The notes under the pieces: model-generated | Told to the model about the DNA's origin: nothing | Database searches by the model: none | Seen by the model: the letters and a program-made list of their open reading frames with translations, nothing else | DNA from: 66-474 sp051954935 | GTDB lineage: Bacteria; Pseudomonadota; Gammaproteobacteria; Xanthomonadales; Rhodanobacteraceae | Assembly (NCBI GenBank): GCA_051954935.1 | Contig: JBQCHG010000034.1 | Span: 1-64,000, forward strand | Direction of reading: 5' to 3' | Length of the DNA: 64,000 bases | Shown: one piece after another, positions 45,517 through 53,829 of the stretch | How positions within the stretch are numbered: position 1 is the stretch's first letter | Layout: each line of letters begins with the position of its first letter | Translations under genes and position numbers: made by a program

Positions 45517-46902
45517 ATGCCGATCCGACTGCACAACAGCCTGACCCGTCGCACCGAAACGTTCACCCCACTCGATCCTGAACGGGTGACGATGTACGTC
45601 TGCGGGCCGACCGTCTACCACTACGTGCACATCGGCAACGCACGCCCCTATGTGGTGTTCGGGCTGCTGGCACGCCTGCTGCGCAGGCATTACCCGAGCG
45701 TGGTGTACGCGCGCAACATCACCGACGTGGATGACAAGATCAACGCCGCCGCGCTCGCGGCCGGCACTCCGATCGGCGCGATCACGGATCGCTATGCAGC
45801 CGCTTTTCGCGAGGACATGGCGAAACTCGGCGCCGACGCGCCGGACGTGGAGCCGCATGCGACCGCGCACATCGCGCCGATCATCGCGATGTGCGAACGG
45901 CTGATCGCAGACGGCCACGCCTACGCCGCGGAAGGGCATGTGCTGTTCGACGTGACGTCCTATCCGGATTACGGGCAACTGTCGCGGCGCTCGGTGGAAG
46001 ACATGATCGCCGGCGCGCGCGTCGAGGTGGCGCCGTACAAGAAGAACCCGGCGGATTTCGTGCTGTGGAAACCTTCCACGCCGGAACTGCCCGGCTGGGA
46101 CAGCCCGTGGGGCCGCGGCCGTCCGGGCTGGCACATCGAGTGCTCGGCGATGGCGGCGGCGCACCTGGGCGACACGATAGACATCCACGCCGGCGGCAAC
46201 GACCTGATGTTCCCGCATCACGAGAACGAGATCGCGCAAAGCACCTGCGCGCACAGCGGCAGGATGTTCGCACGCTACTGGCTCCATAATGGAATGCTGA
46301 CCTTCGACGGCAGGAAGATGTCGAAGTCGCTGGGCAACGTGCTACAGCTGCATCAGCTGCTGGAACAACACCCGCCGGAAGTGCTGCGCTATCTGTTGCT
46401 GCGCGCGCACTACCGCCAGCCGCTGGACTGGTCGAACGAAACACTGAAGCAGGCCAAGGCCACGCTGGATGGCTGGTACGGCGTACTGCGCGATTTATCT
46501 GATATCGAAGTGATGAGCGACGCGGATATCCCCGCAACCATCGAGGATGCACTGTGCGATGACCTGAACACGCCTCAAGCATTCGCGGAGCTGGCGAAGC
46601 TCGCAAACGAAGCACGCGCAGCTTCTTCGGTCGAAGAGAAACGTCGCGCAAAAACAGCGCTGCTCGCAGGTGGCGGGTTGCTCGGCCTGTTGCGGGAGGA
46701 TCCGCAAGCGTGGTTCCAACATGCCGGTACGGGGGCCGAGGTGGACAGCGATGCCGTCGAATTGCTGCTGCAGGACCGCCGCGCGGCGCGCGCCGCGCGC
46801 GATTTCAAGCGCGCAGACGCGATCCGCGATCAGCTTGCGGCCATGGGCATCGCAATCGAGGATGGCCCTCAGGGCACGCGCTGGAAGATCGCGCAATCGT
46901 AG
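45517..46902 (+). CDS. cysS: Cysteinyl-tRNA synthetase
   Basis: 461-aa class I synthetase. Zinc ligand Cys29 in YVCGPTVY, HIGN at 38-41, KMSKS near residue 267, and the WHIECSAMA zinc site near 208. Length is that of E. coli CysS. A TAAAAT -10-like hexamer lies about 40 nt upstream. The C-terminus is followed by an AGGAGC-type palindromic repeat. Confidence 0.97.
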   Translation: MPIRLHNSLTRRTETFTPLDPERVTMYVCGPTVYHYVHIGNARPYVVFGLLARLLRRHYPSVVYARNITDVDDKINAAALAAGTPIGAITDRYAAAFREDMAKLGADAPDVEPHATAHIAPIIAMCERLIADGHAYAAEGHVLFDVTSYPDYGQLSRRSVEDMIAGARVEVAPYKKNPADFVLWKPSTPELPGWDSPWGRGRPGWHIECSAMAAAHLGDTIDIHAGGNDLMFPHHENEIAQSTCAHSGRMFARYWLHNGMLTFDGRKMSKSLGNVLQLHQLLEQHPPEVLRYLLLRAHYRQPLDWSNETLKQAKATLDGWYGVLRDLSDIEVMSDADIPATIEDALCDDLNTPQAFAELAKLANEARAASSVEEKRRAKTALLAGGGLLGLLREDPQAWFQHAGTGAEVDSDAVELLLQDRRAARAARDFKRADAIRDQLAAMGIAIEDGPQGTRWKIAQS

Positions 46903-46940
46903 GAGCTTGCCTGCAAGCAGTCGCGCACAGGCGCGCTCCT
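46900..46940. repeat. AGGAGC-type REP-like palindrome after cysS
   Basis: Starts at the cysS stop (TAGGAGC) and ends GCGCTCCT, with inner GCTTGC/GCAAGC and CGCGCACAGGCGCG pairing. This matches the intergenic repeats beginning GTAGGAGCG that are common in Xanthomonadales and pseudomonads; it may act as a terminator or mRNA stabiliser. Confidence 0.6.
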
Positions 46941-47051
46941 GCGAAGCCGCTGTTCCAGGAGCCCACCTGCGGGCAATCATGGAGATCTTCACCATGAATG
47001 GCTGCTCTTGCGACTCACGCACGGTCTGTCGCATCGCGCGATAATTGGCGC

Positions 47052-47495
47052 ATGAACGATCTTTCCGTCAACACCGCCCTCGGCGCCCAGCGTGAGATCG
47101 TCGACGAGTTCGCGCTGTTCGGCGACTGGACCGAGCGCTACCAATACCTGATCGACCTAGGCCGCAAGCTGCCGCCGCTGCCGGCGGAACTGATGACCGA
47201 GGCCAACAAAGTGCACGGCTGCCAGTCGCAGGTGTGGATGGCTGTTGCGGGTGATGCGAACAAGCTGGACATCCGCGCGATCAGCGATTCGGCAATCGTC
47301 TCCGGCCTGATCGCCCTGCTGCTGCGCGTCTACTCCGGCCGCTCCGCGCGGGACATCCTCGACACCGATCCGGATTTCATCGACGCCCTGGGACTCAGCA
47401 AGCATCTTTCGCCCACCCGCTCGAACGGATTGAGCGCGATGCTGAACACCATCAAGGCGCATGCGCGGGAAGTTCTCGCGAAAAGCGAGGCGTAG
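47052..47495 (+). CDS. sufE: SufE family sulfur acceptor protein
   Basis: 147-aa protein that takes persulfide sulfur from a SufS-type cysteine desulfurase. The acceptor Cys57 is in VHGCQSQVWMA, preceded by ERYQYLIDLGRKLPPLP, both diagnostic. Start at 47052 gives the family length. No sufS neighbour here; it stands between cysS and repeat DNA. Confidence 0.93.
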   Translation: MNDLSVNTALGAQREIVDEFALFGDWTERYQYLIDLGRKLPPLPAELMTEANKVHGCQSQVWMAVAGDANKLDIRAISDSAIVSGLIALLLRVYSGRSARDILDTDPDFIDALGLSKHLSPTRSNGLSAMLNTIKAHAREVLAKSEA

Positions 47496-47545
47496 GACGG
47501 GTCTTGACCCGCCATCCAGCCGCGGCGGGTTGAAACCCGCCCTAC
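47493..47545. repeat. REP-like palindrome after sufE
   Basis: Begins at the sufE stop: TAGGACGGGTCTTGACCCGCC, then a short spacer and GGCGGGTTGAAACCCGCCCTA, each half an inverted repeat and the halves inverted to each other. A related GCGGG...CCCGC hairpin lies at 17258-17274. Confidence 0.7.
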
Positions 47546-47574
47546 ACAGCCGACGCAGTCTGGGCTCGCGTCAA

Positions 47575-47774
47575 CCGAGCGCTTTGAAAGCGTTACGAGC
47601 GAAGGCAGATCGCGCGTCGCCGGAGCGCAGGAACCGGAGTGTACAGATCAGTACATGAGGGATTTCCTCGGCCCGCAAAACGGCACATCCATGTACCGGG
47701 CCGGTCGAGCACCAGCTCGCCGGCGCGCGAGATGCTGATTTGAATCAGGCCGAGCGCGAGCTCTCAAACCGCTC
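47575..47774. repeat. Dispersed inverted-end repeat element, copy 2
   Basis: 200-bp non-coding element ending 5 nt before the dksA stop. Ends: CCGAGCGCTTTGAAAGCG at the left, and the reverse complement CCGAGCGGTTTGAGAGC at the right. In the minus orientation it carries GCGCTCGGCCTGATTCAA, GCGCGCCGGCG, CATGTACTGATCTGTACA and CTGCGCTCCGGCGACGCGC, shared with copies at 411-551 and 59164-59417. Confidence 0.8.
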
Positions 47775-47779
47775 GGCGA

Positions 47780-48664
47780 TCAATCGCCCATCTGCTTCTG
47801 CAAATGCTCCCGCCGTTCCTGCGCATCCAGCGAGAGCGTGGCGATCGGGCGCGCTTCCAGGCGCTCGATGCCGATCTCCTCGTCGGTTTCCTCGCAGTAG
47901 CCGTAGCGGCCTTCCTCGATCCGGCGCAGCGCCTTGTCGATCTTGGATATCAGCTTGCGATAGCGATCGCGGGTGCGCAGTTCCAGCGAGTTCTCGGTTT
48001 CGCGGGTGGCACGCTCGGCATCGTCGCCAACATCGCGCACTTCCTCGCGCAGGTTCTCCATCGTCTGCCGCGACTCCTCGACCAGCTGGTCGCGCCAGTC
48101 ACGCAGCTTGTTGCGGAAATACGCCAGCTGCTTGGGCCCCATGTATTCCTCTTTCGGGGAAGGCCGGTAGCCTTTCGGCAGCTCGATGTTGACGGTGGCG
48201 GGCAGTGCGTAGCGGCCGTCCTCCTTGGTGATGGTCGGCTCGGTGCCCGGCGTGGCGATCGCCACACCGCCCTGCTCCGCGTAATCATTGCGATGCGATT
48301 GCGGCTTGGCCGGAGCGCTCTTGGCCGGCGTTGTCCCGGCAGGTGCGCTCTTGGCCGGTGCCGGGCGCTTGGCCGCACTCTGCACCGGTTTCTTGACCAC
48401 GGCCTTGTTCGGCGCGGGCTTGCGCGCGGCGGCAGCCTTCACCGGCTTGGAAGCCTGTTTGCGCGCTGCGGGTTTGGCCTTGGATGCGGATGACTTCGCC
48501 GGCTTGCGCGGCGCGGCCTTCTTGGCCGATTTGCTCGACTGCTTGATCGGAGTAGCCCTCTTCACGTGTTTCGGTTTCGCCTTGGCCGCCCTGGCCACGG
48601 TCTTCTTCGCCCCGCGCTTGGCAGCGCCGGATTTCGATTTCGCCTTCACTTTCGTTTTCGCCAT
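47780..48664 (-). CDS. dksA: DksA/TraR family RNA polymerase-binding protein, zinc-less type, with long basic N-terminus
   Basis: 294-aa protein. Residues about 160-294 are DksA: PSPKEEYMGPKQLAYFRNKLRDW, long coiled-coil helices, and the globular end GYCEETDEEIGIERLEARP. Of the four zinc cysteines of E. coli DksA only the first remains (positions equivalent to 117, 135 and 138 are Thr, Ser, Ala), as in zinc-independent DksA variants. The first ~150 residues are Lys/Ala/Pro-rich and histone-like. DksA with ppGpp adjusts rRNA, tRNA and amino-acid promoters. Divergent from yidD. Confidence 0.9.
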   Translation of the reverse strand: MAKTKVKAKSKSGAAKRGAKKTVARAAKAKPKHVKRATPIKQSSKSAKKAAPRKPAKSSASKAKPAARKQASKPVKAAAARKPAPNKAVVKKPVQSAAKRPAPAKSAPAGTTPAKSAPAKPQSHRNDYAEQGGVAIATPGTEPTITKEDGRYALPATVNIELPKGYRPSPKEEYMGPKQLAYFRNKLRDWRDQLVEESRQTMENLREEVRDVGDDAERATRETENSLELRTRDRYRKLISKIDKALRRIEEGRYGYCEETDEEIGIERLEARPIATLSLDAQERREHLQKQMGD

Positions 48665-48773
48665 GTCCGTAGCATCCACTCTGTGATGTGGCGGTCGCGT
48701 GTTATAGCCTAGGAGCCGACCACCCGGCAACCGACCGCGTAGTGTAGCGCGGACCCACCAGCGAATCATCGTC

Positions 48774-49037
48774 TTGACCCGCCTGCTGCTGTTCCTGATC
48801 GCGGTCTACAAGCGCCTGCTGAGTCCGCTGCTCGGCAGCCAATGCCGATTCCACCCTACCTGTTCGGCGTATGCGCGCGTGGCGATAGCGCGCTTCGGCC
48901 CCATGCGCGGCACCTTGATGGCGGTTTGGCGTATCCTGCGCTGCCAACCTTTGTGCACCGGCGGCTTCGATCCGGTACCGGAGCACTTCGCGCTGCGCGG
49001 CTGCCGCGCGCGCGACACCACAGGAAGCAGCGAATGA
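48774..49037 (+). CDS. yidD: Membrane protein insertion efficiency factor YidD
   Basis: 87-aa protein with the diagnostic core YKRLLSPLLGSQCRFHPTCSAYA and an amphipathic N-terminus; cysteines at 24, 30, 57 and 61 are conserved. YidD helps YidC-dependent insertion of membrane proteins. TTG is the only reasonable start. It is unusual in being away from rnpA/yidC and overlapping dihydroorotase (ATGA). Confidence 0.92.
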   Translation: MTRLLLFLIAVYKRLLSPLLGSQCRFHPTCSAYARVAIARFGPMRGTLMAVWRILRCQPLCTGGFDPVPEHFALRGCRARDTTGSSE

Positions 49038-50371
49038 GCGATGCGTGGCTGATCGAAAATGCCGAACTGGTCAACGAGGGCCGACGCCGGCGCATGAACC
49101 TGCGCATCCGGGGTGAACGCATCGCCGAAATCGGCGAGAACCTGCACCCGCGGACCGGCGAGCAGGTGCTGGATGCAACCGGATTGTGGCTGCTGCCCGG
49201 CATGATCGACGACCACGTGCATTTCCGGGAACCGGGCTACACGGCCAAAGCCGACATCGCTTCGGAATCGCGCGCGGCCATCGCGGGCGGTGTCACCAGT
49301 TTCATCGACATGCCCAACACCAGCCCGCCGACGCTCACCCATGCGCTGCTGGAGGACAAGTACGCGCTGGCCGCGCGCAGCTCGGTCGCCAACTACGCGT
49401 TCTATTTCGGCGCCAGCAACGACAACCTGGATGCGATCCGTGCGCTCGATCCGCGCCGCGTGCCGGGTGTGAAGGTGTTCCTGTGCGAATCCACCGGCAA
49501 TCTCTGTGTCAGCGACCCGTCGGCACTGGACGGGGTGTTCCGCGATTCGCCCGTCAACGTGGTCGTGCATTGCGAGGATGATCGCATCGTGCACGCCAAC
49601 CTCGACCGCCTGAAGGCGAAGTACGGCGACGACATCCCGATGCGCCTGCATCCGGAAATCCGTTCGCGCGAGGCCTGCTACGAATCCACCAAGTGGGCGG
49701 TCGAAACTGCGCACCGCCACGGCACGCGCCTGCACGTGCTGCACGTGTCCACCGCCGACGAACTCGCGCTTTTCGAACCCGGTCTGATCAAGGGCAAGCG
49801 CATCACCGCCGAAACCTGCGTGCACTTCCTGCGCTTCACCGATGCCGATTACGCCGAATACGGCGGCAAGATCAAATGCAACCCGGCGATCAAGGCGGCC
49901 TCAGACCGCGACGCGCTGCTGCGCGCGCTGGCCGACACCCGGATTGACGTACTGGCCACCGACCACGCGCCGCACCTGCACGAAGAGAAGCAGCGGCCCT
50001 ACACGCAATGCCCGTCAGGCATCCCGCTGATCCAGTACGCGCTGCAGAGCGCGCTGGAGCACGTGTTTAACGGCGCGCTGAAACTGGAGCGGGTGGTGGA
50101 AGCGACCTCGCACGCGCCGGCTCAGTTGTTCGACATCAAGGAGCGCGGTTTCCTGCGCGAGGGTTGTTTCGCCGACCTGGTGCTGGTGGATCCGGACACG
50201 CCGCACACGGTGCGCAAGGACGAGATCCTCTCCAAGTGCGGCTGGTCGCCGTTCGAGGGCCACACGTTCCGCTCCAGCATCGCCGCGACCTTCGTCAACG
50301 GCCACCTCGCCGCGCGGCATGGGCGATTGCAGGATCCGACGCCGGGGATGCGGCTGGAATTCGATCGGTAG
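49034..50371 (+). CDS. pyrC: Dihydroorotase (class I)
   Basis: 445-aa metal-dependent amidohydrolase closing carbamoyl-aspartate to dihydroorotate in pyrimidine synthesis. Metal ligands His61 and His63 in DDHVHFREPG, later HCEDDRIV, HVSTADEL, and the catalytic Asp in DVLATDHAPH near residue 310. Length and sequence fit the class I (allantoinase-related) dihydroorotases and not the 345-aa E. coli PyrC. Coupled to yidD upstream. Confidence 0.92.
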   Translation: MSDAWLIENAELVNEGRRRRMNLRIRGERIAEIGENLHPRTGEQVLDATGLWLLPGMIDDHVHFREPGYTAKADIASESRAAIAGGVTSFIDMPNTSPPTLTHALLEDKYALAARSSVANYAFYFGASNDNLDAIRALDPRRVPGVKVFLCESTGNLCVSDPSALDGVFRDSPVNVVVHCEDDRIVHANLDRLKAKYGDDIPMRLHPEIRSREACYESTKWAVETAHRHGTRLHVLHVSTADELALFEPGLIKGKRITAETCVHFLRFTDADYAEYGGKIKCNPAIKAASDRDALLRALADTRIDVLATDHAPHLHEEKQRPYTQCPSGIPLIQYALQSALEHVFNGALKLERVVEATSHAPAQLFDIKERGFLREGCFADLVLVDPDTPHTVRKDEILSKCGWSPFEGHTFRSSIAATFVNGHLAARHGRLQDPTPGMRLEFDR

Positions 50372-50386
50372 AAACAAAAGTTGGTG

Positions 50387-51307
50387 CTATTCGAAATTCC
50401 GGGCTGCCACCGCCACCGCATCATGCGGATGCAGGCTTTCGTGGTGTGACGCCACGATGTGGTAGCCACCGATGCGCGGATCGGCTTCCAGCGCGGCGCG
50501 GATGCGGCGCGCGGCATCCTCGCAAAACATCGGGTTCTCGGCATTCAATTTCGCGAACGCCTGTTCGTCCTCGCGCTTGACCGCAGTCTGCACCGGCGTG
50601 GCGAGCGCGCGTTCGATCACGTCGATCAGGTCGGCCACCGGCAAGTCGAATCCGTTCGCCAGTTTCACGCGCACCTTCGCGGTGCTGCGCTGGGCGTGCG
50701 GCGCCGCGGCCATGCCGTGTTCCGAACCCAGCCATTCGCGCACGGCGTGATGGGTAGGCGTGGCGCCGGCGAAGTCCAGATCGAAACGCTGCTGGTTGGC
50801 CTGCTTCGAGAGCGCGAACGAAGCCGGACAAGTCGAGGAATACTGCACCTCGCAACCGAGCTGCACGGCGAAATGCTTGTCGTGCAACGTGGTTTCGATG
50901 CCGACCGGATAAGCCTTCCAACCCGCGTTGGCACTGACCAGGGCGGCCCGTTTCAGCAGGTGCTGGTACTCGACGCGCAGGCGCACGCGCGTGGACAGGT
51001 CCTTGTGCGATTCCAGAAGTGCATGCAGCAACACGCGCAGCGAAGCCGGCGTCAGCGGCTGCTCCGCCAGCGACTTTTCGAGCAACAGATAGAGTCGCGA
51101 CATGTGGATGCCGCGCGCGTGTTCGTCGGCGAGATTCACCTGCACCGAAACCCGCGCCGGTGCGGTGAGCACGTTGCCCTCCGCGTCCACGTAGCGCAGG
51201 GGCAGGTCAATGCCTTCCATGCCCACCCAGTCGAGCGCGCCGGCATGGTCCGGGTGCGCCGCGGCGGCAACGTCGGGAAGTTCGTTTCGGATGTTGCGAG
51301 TGGCCAT
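50387..51307 (-). CDS. folE2: GTP cyclohydrolase FolE2 (type IB)
   Basis: 306-aa enzyme making dihydroneopterin triphosphate from GTP, first step of tetrahydrofolate and of queuosine precursor synthesis. T-fold features and the catalytic cysteine region VQYSSTCPASFALS near residue 158, with HAQRS and NPMFCEDAARRI. FolE2 works with metals other than zinc and in many bacteria is induced in zinc limitation; here it may be the only GTP cyclohydrolase. Convergent with pyrC. Confidence 0.94.
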   Translation of the reverse strand: MATRNIRNELPDVAAAAHPDHAGALDWVGMEGIDLPLRYVDAEGNVLTAPARVSVQVNLADEHARGIHMSRLYLLLEKSLAEQPLTPASLRVLLHALLESHKDLSTRVRLRVEYQHLLKRAALVSANAGWKAYPVGIETTLHDKHFAVQLGCEVQYSSTCPASFALSKQANQQRFDLDFAGATPTHHAVREWLGSEHGMAAAPHAQRSTAKVRVKLANGFDLPVADLIDVIERALATPVQTAVKREDEQAFAKLNAENPMFCEDAARRIRAALEADPRIGGYHIVASHHESLHPHDAVAVAARNFE

Positions 51308-51333
51308 CGGATTTCCTGTCGGCCTGCCGGATA

Positions 51334-52173
51334 TCAGGGCTGTGCTGCGCGATGCCAAGCCCGCGCTTCGCTCCATGCATCCAGCAGGCCGTGCAAACCG
51401 CCCTGCCCCTTGTACAACGCCCGCAGCGGATCGACGGCTTTCTCGGCCGCGCGCAAGGCACGCCGGTCCAGTCGCGCCTGCAAGCCGCGGAGCAGGCTCA
51501 AGGGGCCCGCCATTTTATCGGTTTCGACCAGCGCCTGCCGCAGCGTCCGCGCCTGGTCGTGCAGCGCTGCGCTTCGCGCCGGGCTTTCCTTGTCCAGGTC
51601 GCCGAGATTCAACCCATGCCGGGCCAGCAGCGCCATCGGGAGCGGGCTGCGGCCGTGCTCGAGTTCACTGGAGAGATTGCGCATCAGCGCCACGCCGTGT
51701 TGCGCGGCGGCGACGGCCTGCGCGCGTTCGGCATTCGCATCCGCGCCGAACCACAGCGCGGTTTCGATCCGCGCGAACGTCCCGTGCAACGGCCTCGCAG
51801 CAGCGAGCTGCGAGGCGAAGTCCGCGGGTGACGCGACGTCCAATGCAAGCATCGCCGCATCCATCGCCTCTTCCCAAACCTGCTCGGGCAACGCACGGAT
51901 GCGCCCCTCGGCGAACAGCGCTTGCGTCAGCGGATGCCGCGCCGAGCCCGCCTGCGCAAACTGCAGTTCCTCGCGCCACCATTGCAGCTTGACCGCCGCG
52001 ACATGCGGCTCGCGGATCGCGTACACCGCGTCCAGCCATTCCTGCTCCAGCGCGGCGAGCGCGACATAGCTGTCGCGGCGCGGGTCGGTGCCCAGGAACA
52101 CCCATGCCGGTTCGAGCTGCGGATGCGATTCCCGCCAGGCGTGAAGCCAGTTTTCCAGCGCACCCTCATTCAT
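51334..52173 (-). CDS. Degenerate squalene/phytoene-synthase family protein (NDUFAF6-like)
   Basis: 279-aa protein of the prenyl-synthase helical fold: SYVALAALEQEWLDAVYAIRE and VKLQWWREELQFA align with the phytoene synthase core. Both Asp-rich DxxxD metal motifs are absent, so prenyl transfer is unlikely. Such catalytically dead members include the mitochondrial complex I assembly factor NDUFAF6. Third from last in the mtaD-yciI-ubiG-HAD-this-folE2 run, 3 nt after the phosphatase gene. It is unrelated in role to the true squalene synthase at 10654. Confidence 0.75.
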   Translation of the reverse strand: MNEGALENWLHAWRESHPQLEPAWVFLGTDPRRDSYVALAALEQEWLDAVYAIREPHVAAVKLQWWREELQFAQAGSARHPLTQALFAEGRIRALPEQVWEEAMDAAMLALDVASPADFASQLAAARPLHGTFARIETALWFGADANAERAQAVAAAQHGVALMRNLSSELEHGRSPLPMALLARHGLNLGDLDKESPARSAALHDQARTLRQALVETDKMAGPLSLLRGLQARLDRRALRAAEKAVDPLRALYKGQGGLHGLLDAWSEARAWHRAAQP

Positions 52174-52176
52174 GGC

Positions 52177-52842
52177 TCAGTCGAGCCAGTCGGCGATCTG
52201 CGTGGCATCTTCCGCATACGCTTCCGCGCCCCAGCCCCGCGCGTCGTCCGGATCAAGATAACCCCAACCTGCGACGATGGTCTTCAGCCCGGCGCCCTGC
52301 CCGGCCTGCACGTCCCGCGGATCATCGCCCACGAATACGCAGCGCGCGGGCTCCACCTTGGCCTGCTTGCAGGCGAGCAGCACGGGATCGGGATGCGGCT
52401 TGCGAACCGGCAAGGTATCGCCGGCCACCACTGCCGCGACGCGGGCGGCATACCCCAGGCGCTCCAGCAGCGGCGCGGTCAGGAAGCCCGCCTTGTTGGT
52501 GATCACGCCCCAGGGGATGCCGCGCGCTTCGAGCTTGCTGAGCAGGCTCTCGATGCCGGGAAACGGGTGCGTGCGCGCGGTGCCGGTGTCGACGTACAGC
52601 TCGAGGAAGCGCGGCATTACCGCGTCCACCACGTTTTCGCCCTGATCGCCGAAGGCGGTGGACACGATCGCCCGCGCACCGCGCGAAGTGACGGCGCGCA
52701 CCGTCTCGTAACTCGGCGCCATGATGTCGCGCTCCCGGCAGAGCGCGGTCAGCGCATCGTGCAGATCCGGCGCGCTGTCCACCAGGGTGCCGTCGAGGTC
52801 GAAGAACATCCCGGCCAGCGGGTTCGGAATGGACGAATTCAT
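52177..52842 (-). CDS. gph: HAD-family phosphatase (phosphoglycolate phosphatase / MupP-like)
   Basis: 221-aa haloacid-dehalogenase phosphatase: motif I FFDLDGTLVDSAPDL, motif II VITNKAG (with Thr), motif III KPHPDPVLLA and motif IV VFVGDDPRDVQAG. Usual annotation is phosphoglycolate phosphatase. The order mtaD-ubiG-HAD phosphatase is that of Pseudomonas, where this gene is mupP (N-acetylmuramate 6-phosphate phosphatase of cell-wall recycling); that alternative is plausible. ATG overlaps the ubiG stop. Confidence 0.88.
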   Translation of the reverse strand: MNSSIPNPLAGMFFDLDGTLVDSAPDLHDALTALCRERDIMAPSYETVRAVTSRGARAIVSTAFGDQGENVVDAVMPRFLELYVDTGTARTHPFPGIESLLSKLEARGIPWGVITNKAGFLTAPLLERLGYAARVAAVVAGDTLPVRKPHPDPVLLACKQAKVEPARCVFVGDDPRDVQAGQGAGLKTIVAGWGYLDPDDARGWGAEAYAEDATQIADWLD

Positions 52843-53549
52843 GTGGCTTTGCGCGCGCAGACGAGGTAATTCACGTCCACGCGGGACGAAACGGAAGCCT
52901 TTCGCGTCAATGGGTTGTACGCCAAACCGGCAAGTTCTTCGAGCTCCAGGCCGGCGCCGCGCAACAACGCAGAGAGCTCGGAGGGTTTCAGGAATTGCGC
53001 GTAGTGATGGGTGCCGCGCGGCAGCAGGCGCACCACGTATTCGGCGCCCACGATCGCCAGCGCGAATGCGGCCGGCGTACGGTTGAGCGTGGAAAGGAAT
53101 ACGCGCCCGCCCGGTTTCACCAGCGCGCCGAGATCGCCCACCAGCGCGGCCGGATCGGGCACGTGCTCGATCAGTTCCATGCAGCACACCGCGTCGAAGG
53201 CCGCCGGTTCCGCCGCGGCGAGTTCGTGCGAAGAACACAGGCGGTAATCGATCTCGACCTGCGATTCGTAGCGATGCAGTTTCGCGACGTCGATCAGCGG
53301 CGCAGCGAGGTCGATCGCGGTGACACGCCCTCCGGCACGCGCCAGCGATTCGGAAAGGATGCCGCCGCCGCATCCGACATCGGCCACGCGCGCGTCACGC
53401 AGGTTCACTCGCTGCGCGATCCAGGCCAGTCGCGCGGGATTGAGGTCGTGCAGCGGACGCGACTCGCCATCCGGATCCCACCAGCGGCTGGCGAGTTTGC
53501 CGAAACGGGCCAGCTCTTCCGCACTGAAATTGCCGCTCGCGGTGTTCAC
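52839..53549 (-). CDS. ubiG: Bifunctional ubiquinone O-methyltransferase UbiG
   Basis: 236-aa SAM-dependent methyltransferase performing both O-methylations of ubiquinone synthesis. SAM motif VADVGCGGGILSE (55-67), FGKLASRWWDPDGESRPLHDLNPARL at the N-terminus as in all UbiG, MELIEHVPDP and the membrane-contact region near residue 180. The GTG start at 53549, overlapping the YciI stop (GTGA), gives the family length; the upstream extension is a shadow. Confidence 0.94.
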   Translation of the reverse strand: MNTASGNFSAEELARFGKLASRWWDPDGESRPLHDLNPARLAWIAQRVNLRDARVADVGCGGGILSESLARAGGRVTAIDLAAPLIDVAKLHRYESQVEIDYRLCSSHELAAAEPAAFDAVCCMELIEHVPDPAALVGDLGALVKPGGRVFLSTLNRTPAAFALAIVGAEYVVRLLPRGTHHYAQFLKPSELSALLRGAGLELEELAGLAYNPLTRKASVSSRVDVNYLVCARKAT

Positions 53550-53815
53550 GCCGGCACGCACTCCTTCGCATTCCATTCGTACACCATGACTTTCGATGAA
53601 CCGGACGTGTGCACCGGATCGCTGTGCGCGATCGAGCACGCCTCGTCCAGGTCCTTTGCGCGGATCAGGTAAGCGCCGCCGGACTTGTCGCTGAACGGGC
53701 CGAACAGCTCCAGCACGCCGCGCTCCCGCAGTCGGTCAAGGTGCGCATAGTGGTGCGCGATCACCGCCGGGTCGAAGTGCGGCGTGCGCAGGGTCATGAT
53801 CAGATAACGCTGCAT
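53546..53815 (-). CDS. YciI-like protein
   Basis: 89-aa ferredoxin-like fold protein of the YciI/YCII family, with MQRYLIMTLRTPHFDP, HYAHLDRLRERGVLELFGPF and SDPVHTSGSSKVMVYEWNAK. The His/Asp pair (HxxHL, DP) is kept. AAGGAG ribosome-binding site. Its function is unknown in general. It is inserted between mtaD and ubiG and coupled to ubiG by GTGA. Confidence 0.85.
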   Translation of the reverse strand: MQRYLIMTLRTPHFDPAVIAHHYAHLDRLRERGVLELFGPFSDKSGGAYLIRAKDLDEACSIAHSDPVHTSGSSKVMVYEWNAKECVPA

Positions 53816-53829
53816 AACTCCTTCTCGAC

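Noticed and set aside
51334..52173. Second functional squalene or phytoene synthase
   Set aside because: Both Asp-rich metal-binding motifs are missing and its operon is unrelated to terpenoid synthesis.
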